In this document: piece after piece, positions 6,702 through 10,659 of the stretch
How the letters are laid out: every line of letters begins with the position of its first letter
Numbering within the stretch: the stretch's first letter is position 1
NCBI GenBank assembly: GCA_023424995.1
Contig: JAFADH010000347.1
Location: forward strand, 1-10,659
Direction: 5' to 3'
Source of the DNA: Bacillota bacterium
GTDB taxonomy: Bacteria > Bacillota > Clostridia > Lachnospirales > Lachnospiraceae
Length of the DNA stretch: 10,659 nucleotides
Notes under the pieces: generated by a model
Database searches by the model: none
Seen by the model: the letters and a program-made list of their open reading frames with translations, nothing else
What the model was told of the DNA's origin: nothing
Program-made: the position numbers and the translations under genes

Positions 6702-8419
6702 TCTGTATCCGTCATCTCCGCCATGATTGAGTTCTTTAATTTGGTAAGTGCCACCTTTGTCTCCGCCGTAGTCTCTCCCAGCAGACTGGCGATCTCCTGT
6801 GCCACTCTCATTTGTTTTTCGATTACCTTTTGTGCCAGGGTGGCATTCTCCGACCGGATCTCATGCATGTGCCTGCGAAGCCTTTCTGCTTCGGTGATAT
6901 CCTTGATAATGGCAATGATTATCTTCTGCTCGGGTATGAATATAATCGACTGCTCCACCGTCATGTGGAATTTATCATAATAATATTTTGCATCGTAGAT
7001 ACTTTTCTGACTGTCCAGAACCTTTACAAAGTCTTCACATTCCAGAAAGGAATAGATATTCTCCCCTATCATTTCCTCCATGGTCACCTGGAATTTCTCA
7101 CGGGCTGCCGCATTGATCTCCTGGATCCTCAGTTCATTATCAAGGGCCAGAATCGCATTCGGTGTGGTATTAATGATCAGATTGGATATGGATTCCGCCC
7201 TTTCTCTCATATACGGAAGACACATGTAAAGCTGGGCCTTATTATTATAGACGGCTATGGCCTTCTCCCTGCAGGTCTGATAACCGCAGGCTCCGCAGTT
7301 TAATTCCTTATCCCTGGTGAATTTGCCCGTACTGTTAAGAATTCCCTGAATAACGGCTTCCGAGGGATGCCCATGGCTTCTGGAGCGGTTGATGAATTTC
7401 TTATGTAGATCGATCCTGGTATCCATTCCGGTCAGCAGCCCCGTATTACCGGAACCGTTCCTCATGTACTCCATAAGCTTCTCCCTGGCCTCCAGAAAAC
7501 CGCCTTTCATCTCAGTCATGCAGGGCCCTCCGATACAGCCTCCCTGACAGCTGTTCATCTCGATAAAATAATTCTGCACTTCCTCATTCTTTAGGGAATC
7601 CAATATCTTCATACACCGGTCCACCCCGTCGATGCTGATGCACCGGTAATACTTCTTATATTTATTCCCTATGGTCTTTAAGATACCTCCGGGAACCGGA
7701 TATATTCTTGCCGACATATCACCGGCTGTCTTAATCTCCTCGGTGAATTTGCCGTTCACCAGAATTCCCTCGGATCTCATCCAGCTGCTTACCTCCTCAA
7801 AGGTCAGAACCGCATCCACCATACCGGTATTCTGCATATCATTGCATTCATCCTTCTTGGATAGACAGGGTCCGATAAAAACAACCCGGATCCGTTTGCC
7901 ATAGGTCTCCCGGAGCATCTTTGCATGGGCCAGCATGGGCGACACTACGGCTGCCAGCTGGCCGGTCAGCTCAGGATAGTATTTTTCGACCAGCAGTACA
8001 ACGGAGGGACAGGCTGTGGTGATGATATTCTTCATCTTCCTGTCATGCATCAGCTTTTCATATTCCCTGGAAACCGCCAAAGCTCCGATCGCAGTCTCTT
8101 CAATGTAGGTAAAGCCAAGCATGCGCAGCGCTGCGAAGACCTCCTTCGCTTCATGGCATTCAAAGGCTGATATATAGGAAGGGGCAAGACTGACATATAC
8201 CTTCTCTTTTTTTAGTAAGAAGCCCTTAACTGTGTCAATCTCACTTTTCACCGTCTTGGCATTTTGCGGACAGACCTTCAGGCAGTTGCCGCAGAGCATA
8301 CAGTCCTCCTCAACGATCCTTGCCTGTTCATTCTGAAAAGCGATTGCCTTCACAGGACAGCTTCGGATACATTTATAGCAGTTTTTACAATTCGCTTGTT
8401 TAAATTGAATAATCCCCAT
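6698..8419 (-). CDS. PAS-containing sensory-type [FeFe] hydrogenase (group C, HydS-like)
   Basis: Residues 11-50 carry two CxxCxxCxxxCP ferredoxin motifs (C11/14/17/21 and C40/43/46/50). The H-cluster domain follows with TTACPS (134-139), GPCLSKKDE (183-191) and EMNSCQGGC (287-295), supplying ligands C137, C185, C291 and C295. The usual proton-relay Cys of TSCCP is Ala136, a hallmark of the sensory HydS group and expected to slow turnover. Next is a four-Cys iron-sulfur motif (C375, C378, C383, C400), then a PAS domain at about 405-512, and a coiled coil at about 510-550 that resembles a signalling linker without any kinase domain. The start ATG at 8419 lies inside the preceding gene (20-bp overlap), with AGAAGG 8 nt upstream. 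I infer that H2 or redox state at the H-cluster is passed through PAS/coiled coil to the phosphatase encoded next. Confidence 0.93.
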   Translation of the reverse strand: MGIIQFKQANCKNCYKCIRSCPVKAIAFQNEQARIVEEDCMLCGNCLKVCPQNAKTVKSEIDTVKGFLLKKEKVYVSLAPSYISAFECHEAKEVFAALRMLGFTYIEETAIGALAVSREYEKLMHDRKMKNIITTACPSVVLLVEKYYPELTGQLAAVVSPMLAHAKMLRETYGKRIRVVFIGPCLSKKDECNDMQNTGMVDAVLTFEEVSSWMRSEGILVNGKFTEEIKTAGDMSARIYPVPGGILKTIGNKYKKYYRCISIDGVDRCMKILDSLKNEEVQNYFIEMNSCQGGCIGGPCMTEMKGGFLEAREKLMEYMRNGSGNTGLLTGMDTRIDLHKKFINRSRSHGHPSEAVIQGILNSTGKFTRDKELNCGACGYQTCREKAIAVYNNKAQLYMCLPYMRERAESISNLIINTTPNAILALDNELRIQEINAAAREKFQVTMEEMIGENIYSFLECEDFVKVLDSQKSIYDAKYYYDKFHMTVEQSIIFIPEQKIIIAIIKDITEAERLRRHMHEIRSENATLAQKVIEKQMRVAQEIASLLGETTAETKVALTKLKNSIMAEMTDTE

Positions 8420-8666
8420 GTGATAACCTTCTTACTATGTATTCCTCAAACTTATCCCCACTGTTGCCGATTGTCAGATCCTCAATAAACCTGTCCCCGA
8501 CCTTTACCGAGACTCCCCTGGTACAGTGTCCCAGACAAAAGGAGGCCTTTAGCTCTACCTGATGTTCCAGATGATTTTGTTTGATCAGGTCCTCGAATAT
8601 CTTGATTATCTGATAGGAGCCCTTTAAATGGCAGGAGCTTCCCACACAAATGTAAACCTGAAGCAT
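8400..8666 (-). CDS. Thioredoxin-like [2Fe-2S] ferredoxin (NuoE/HydC C-terminal type)
   Basis: This is an 88-aa electron-transfer protein. The pattern CVGSSC (C-x4-C, residues 6-11) and CLGHC (C-x3-C, about 44-48) is that of thioredoxin-fold [2Fe-2S] proteins related to NuoE and to electron-transfer subunits of [FeFe] hydrogenases. The frame is open further upstream to an ATG at 8720, but GGAGGG sits 5 nt before the internal ATG at 8666 (MLQVYIC), so I use that start. The end overlaps the PAS hydrogenase start by 20 bp. It probably delivers or withdraws electrons for one of the two flanking hydrogenases. Confidence 0.9.
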   Translation of the reverse strand: MLQVYICVGSSCHLKGSYQIIKIFEDLIKQNHLEHQVELKASFCLGHCTRGVSVKVGDRFIEDLTIGNSGDKFEEYIVRRLSHGDYSI

Positions 8667-8767
8667 ATAATCCCTCCGTCTATATATTGATTCAATGAGT
8701 ATTGCAGGCTGCCAATCCAATTAATTCAGTGGCTCTGCATTTATTCTATTTCTTTGTTAATTACTTG
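8667..8767 (-). other. Intergenic spacer inside the hydrogenase operon
   Basis: This 101-bp AT-rich gap separates the group-B-like hydrogenase from the thioredoxin-like gene. I see neither a stem followed by a T-run nor a -35/-10 pair at normal spacing on the minus strand. Read-through transcription is therefore likely, although a weak internal promoter cannot be excluded. The only clear element is the GGAGGG ribosome binding site at 8677-8672. Confidence 0.5.
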
Positions 8768-10204
8768 TCAATCTGCATTATTACCAATAAAGGAGCTTAA
8801 CCGGAGGGAATCCTTAATCCTTTTTTCCATAGCCTGTTTTCCGTACCGGTCCACTTCCGTCCGGTTTTTCGGCCCGTGATGCAGACAGGCTGCTCCGTTG
8901 ATGCAGCCTCCCTCGCAAGCCATCCCTTCGATAAAATTCTTATCCAGCCTGCCCTTGGAGGCTTTCAGCAATGCCACCCTGCACTGCTCAAGACCGTCGC
9001 ATACCTCCGCATTTAATTCAAAATCCAGCTTCTCTTCCCTGATCACCTGACTGACTGCCTCGGCCAGGCCTCCGCTCCGTGCGAATATCCTGCCGTAATA
9101 GGAGGCATTATTCAGGCTTTGCTCCGGCAGCTGCTCCACGGTGATGCCCATGCCGTCCAGTAAAGCCTGCAGCTCTTCAAAGGTGATGACGCAGTCTATC
9201 ATGTCCCGGTACTCTTCCTTTTTATACTCCGCCTTTTTACTGATGCAGGGTCCGATAAATATTACCTTTGCCGTGGGATCCGTATGCTTTATGAGCCTTG
9301 CGGTTTCTATCATGGGCGAGACATTATGGGAGATATGCTTTGTGAGCCCGGGAAAATTAAGTTCTATGTATTTTACAAAGGACGGGCAGCAGGAGCTGGT
9401 CAGAAATCCTTTTTCAGCCAGCTCTTTTGCTTCCTGATATGCGGTAATATCCGCTCCCAGCGCCACCTCCACAACGGCATGAAAGCCCATTTCCTTTAAT
9501 CCTGCAACGACCTGCTCGATTTTGGCATAGGTAAACTGACTGACGATGGCAGGTGCTATGGCGGCATAAACCTTGTAGCTGCGGCCGCCGTCGGAGTCCC
9601 TCAATATCCGGACAGCCTCAAGAATATAGGACCTATCCACGATGGCGCCGAAGGGGCAGTTATATACACAAGCCCCGCAGCCGATGCATTTATCGTCATT
9701 AATCCTGGCTTTTTTGCTTTCATCCACGGTTATGGCTCCTGCCTTGCACCCTCTGATGCAGGGGCGGATATGCTCCGCAATGGCTTTATACGGACAGGCA
9801 TTCATGCACTTGCCGCATTCGATGCACCTGTCCTTATGGATGAACGCCTTCTTTGCTTCAAAGGTTATGGCTCCTGCCGGACAGGCTGACAGGCACCGGT
9901 GCGCGATACAGCCTCTGCAGGTCTCCGTCACCTTATAACGGTCAACAGGGCATTCATCACAGGCAATATCAATTACCTGCACAATATTATCCTGACCGCC
10001 GCCGTTCATGGCATGCTTCAGCCGCTCCTGGACAATCGCCCTCTCCTTATAGATGCAGCACCTCATGGTTGCCTGGGGTCCCGGAGCAATCTTCCTGGGG
10101 ATCTCATAATAGGCTTTCTCCTCCTCTCCCTTCAGGCTCAGTCTTACCAGCTCATAATATATCTTATATTTTAATTCCTGTACTTCCGTATCGAATAATC
10201 TCAT
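8768..10204 (-). CDS. Monomeric [FeFe] hydrogenase, group B-like
   Basis: The enzyme would interconvert protons and H2 using ferredoxin-type electrons in the cytoplasm. The 478-aa product has an N-terminal region of about 80 aa, then a Cys-rich ferredoxin section: C96/C99/C104/C108, C127/C130/C133/C137, an interposed C149/C153 pair, and C173/C176/C179/C183. The H-cluster domain has TSSCCPSF (269-276), GPCISKKAE (318-326) and EGMACEGGC (426-434), so C273, C320, C430 and C434 are all present, and C272 is available as proton relay. An extra Ser precedes CCP. The start at 10204 is chosen because AAGGATG/GAAGG precedes it. An ATG at 10264 in frame would overlap the previous gene by about 40 bp and lacks comparable support. 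The order with Trx-like, PAS hydrogenase and phosphatase genes resembles the hfs-type loci of thermophilic clostridia. Confidence 0.92.
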   Translation of the reverse strand: MRLFDTEVQELKYKIYYELVRLSLKGEEEKAYYEIPRKIAPGPQATMRCCIYKERAIVQERLKHAMNGGGQDNIVQVIDIACDECPVDRYKVTETCRGCIAHRCLSACPAGAITFEAKKAFIHKDRCIECGKCMNACPYKAIAEHIRPCIRGCKAGAITVDESKKARINDDKCIGCGACVYNCPFGAIVDRSYILEAVRILRDSDGGRSYKVYAAIAPAIVSQFTYAKIEQVVAGLKEMGFHAVVEVALGADITAYQEAKELAEKGFLTSSCCPSFVKYIELNFPGLTKHISHNVSPMIETARLIKHTDPTAKVIFIGPCISKKAEYKKEEYRDMIDCVITFEELQALLDGMGITVEQLPEQSLNNASYYGRIFARSGGLAEAVSQVIREEKLDFELNAEVCDGLEQCRVALLKASKGRLDKNFIEGMACEGGCINGAACLHHGPKNRTEVDRYGKQAMEKRIKDSLRLSSFIGNNAD

Positions 10205-10223
10205 ACCTTCACATCCTTTTATG

Positions 10224-10406
10224 TCATGCTTTAAGTGTAATTTCTCTCCCCGGGCAGTTATCATAGGAAATGTCCTTACAGGGATACTCCATATCTTTGC
10301 TAAAATCCTCCGCCAGGAACCGGTATCCGCTAAAGCCGCACCTGCAGGCGCTTATTCTGTTGTCCGCCTCATTTATCAGATAATCACAATATTCACAGTT
10401 AAGCAT
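10224..10406 (-). CDS. Small Cys-rich protein, first gene of the hydrogenase operon
   Basis: This is a 60-aa hypothetical protein with six cysteines: C4xxC7, C21xC23, C43 and C51. The CxxC plus CxC pattern suggests a small zinc ribbon or an iron-sulfur/metal-binding protein; I do not recognise a named family. Two in-frame ATGs are close together. The upstream one (10415) directly abuts AAAGGAG with no spacer, whereas the one at 10406 lies 9 nt from it, so I choose 10406. The stop lies 19 bp before the hydrogenase start, and the gene is the first after the candidate promoter. A role in hydrogenase maturation or redox sensing is only a guess from context. Confidence 0.7.
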   Translation of the reverse strand: MLNCEYCDYLINEADNRISACRCGFSGYRFLAEDFSKDMEYPCKDISYDNCPGREITLKA

Positions 10407-10436
10407 ACGATGCATCTCCTTTTATTCACTGCCCTC

Positions 10437-10465
10437 ATTGTAGTCTGCCGCAGAAAATCCGGCAA
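10437..10465 (-). promoter_or_regulatory. Candidate promoter of the hydrogenase/phosphatase/TnpB-like operon
   Basis: On the minus strand, -35 TTGCCG (10465-10460) and -10 TACAAT (10442-10437) are separated by exactly 17 bp. Transcription would begin about 25 nt upstream of the Cys-rich gene, leaving room for its AAAGGAG site. Just upstream, 10479-10496 is strongly AT-rich and contains two copies of TGTATATT (plus strand) 10 bp apart, compatible with an UP element or a regulator site. The promoter lies between the group II intron end and the first gene. Confidence 0.55.
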
Positions 10466-10478
10466 TGTAAATCAATAT

Positions 10479-10496
10479 GTATATTATTGTATATTC
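10479..10496. repeat. 8-bp direct repeat at helical spacing upstream of the operon promoter
   Basis: TGTATATT occurs at 10479-10486 and again at 10489-10496, a 10-bp period that puts both copies on one face of the helix, about 14 bp upstream of the candidate -35. AT-rich sequence can produce this by chance, so a regulatory role is tentative. Confidence 0.35.
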
Positions 10497-10534
10497 TCGT
10501 GATCGCTGTTATTAGATACGGTTTTTCTCAATAA

Positions 10535-10659
10535 ATCGAGTAGGAGGCGGTGACTAACCGCCGTCCTCTCACAGCACCGTGCATACCGTTCGGTACACGG
10601 CGCTTTCAACAGTTGACGTGCACTGACTGATATGCAACGGCTAGGTCATAGAAGCCATT
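10535..10659 (-). mobile_element. 3' end of a group II intron (domains V and VI), truncated by the window edge
   Basis: On the minus strand 10603-10574 folds as a domain V hairpin: GCGCCGTG pairs with CACGGTGC, and an inner TACC/GGTA stem is set off by a 2-nt bulge on the 3' side. Domain VI follows at 10573-10535: GGCGGT/ACCGCC and AGGA/TCCT stems, then GAG/CTC with a single bulged A, which lies 7 nt from the predicted end CTCGAT, as expected for the branch point. The last intron base is therefore about 10535 and the 3' exon begins TTATTGAG. The rest of the intron, including the main maturase ORF, lies outside. Its sense is the same as that of the operon. Confidence 0.85.
10606..10659 (-). 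CDS. C-terminal tail of group II intron reverse transcriptase/maturase (partial)
   Basis: Seventeen codons and a TGA stop are visible (NGFYDLAVAYQ... ending VNC), placed directly before domain V. Intron-encoded proteins normally end in domain IV just upstream of domain V, and the short GFYDLAxxYxxxHxNC ending is in keeping with such proteins. The identification rests mainly on its position. Everything upstream is outside the window. Confidence 0.6.
   Translation of the reverse strand, partial: NGFYDLAVAYQSVHVNC

Noticed and set aside
8667..8720. Upstream start (8720) for the thioredoxin-like gene
   Set aside because: The extra 18 residues lack a good ribosome binding site, whereas GGAGGG precedes the internal ATG at 8666 and the conserved fold starts there.
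10205..10264. Upstream start (10264) for the group-B-like hydrogenase
   Set aside because: It would overlap the Cys-rich gene by about 40 bp without a clear ribosome binding site. The ATG at 10204 has one and gives a typical N-terminus.
10471..10482. Possible guide target in the hydrogenase operon promoter region
   Set aside because: Only about 9 of 12 positions agree with the candidate guide, with mismatches in the part nearest the scaffold, which is expected in AT-rich DNA.

Overview
The window looks like chromosomal DNA of an anaerobic Firmicute, most likely a plant-polysaccharide-using Clostridia/Lachnospiraceae relative. The reasons are strong GGAGG-type ribosome binding sites, two [FeFe] hydrogenases, a very large secreted sugar-binding protein with an ABC permease, and a group II intron. 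Every supported gene is on the minus strand, so transcription runs from high to low coordinates.

Layout in reading order. 10659-10535: the 3' end of a group II intron (last codons of its maturase, domain V, domain VI with a bulged branch-point A). 10534-10407: an upstream region with a good promoter candidate (TTGCCG-17-TACAAT). Then a tight run of six genes: a 60-aa Cys-rich protein (10406-10224); a group-B-like [FeFe] hydrogenase (10204-8768); a thioredoxin-fold [2Fe-2S] protein (8666-8400); a PAS-containing sensory-type [FeFe] hydrogenase (8419-6698); a SpoIIE-type PP2C phosphatase (6701-5529); and a 546-aa TnpB/Cas12f-family protein (5503-3863). Two junctions overlap, two gaps are 19 and 25 bp, one gap is 101 bp, and no internal terminator is visible. 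A strong terminator at 3763-3733 closes the run. Then comes an AT-rich regulatory region (about 3730-3421) and the start of a sugar ABC transporter operon: a 980-aa solute-binding protein (3420-478) and a truncated permease (481-1).

The main discovery candidate is the TnpB-family gene. All three RuvC catalytic acids are replaced (D to A276, E to Q361, D to E440), while the four-Cys zinc ribbon is intact. No transposase or transposon ends are visible. Directly after its stop codon lies a compact 68-nt four-way-junction RNA fold, flanked by a fifth hairpin, then a 12-nt single-stranded linker and the intrinsic terminator. This is the architecture expected of a nuclease-dead RNA-guided repressor (TldR-like) with its own guide RNA. 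It sits between a hydrogen-sensing operon and a sugar ABC transporter. I infer an RNA-guided transcriptional regulator co-expressed with an H2/redox sensing and signalling cassette, possibly acting on the neighbouring transporter or elsewhere. I found no convincing guide target inside the window.

Hydrogenase cassette: the group-B-like enzyme keeps all H-cluster ligands and may turn over H2. The PAS-linked enzyme has Ala in place of the proton-relay Cys, as in sensory HydS enzymes, and probably signals redox or H2 state through the PAS region to the phosphatase translated from the overlapping next gene.
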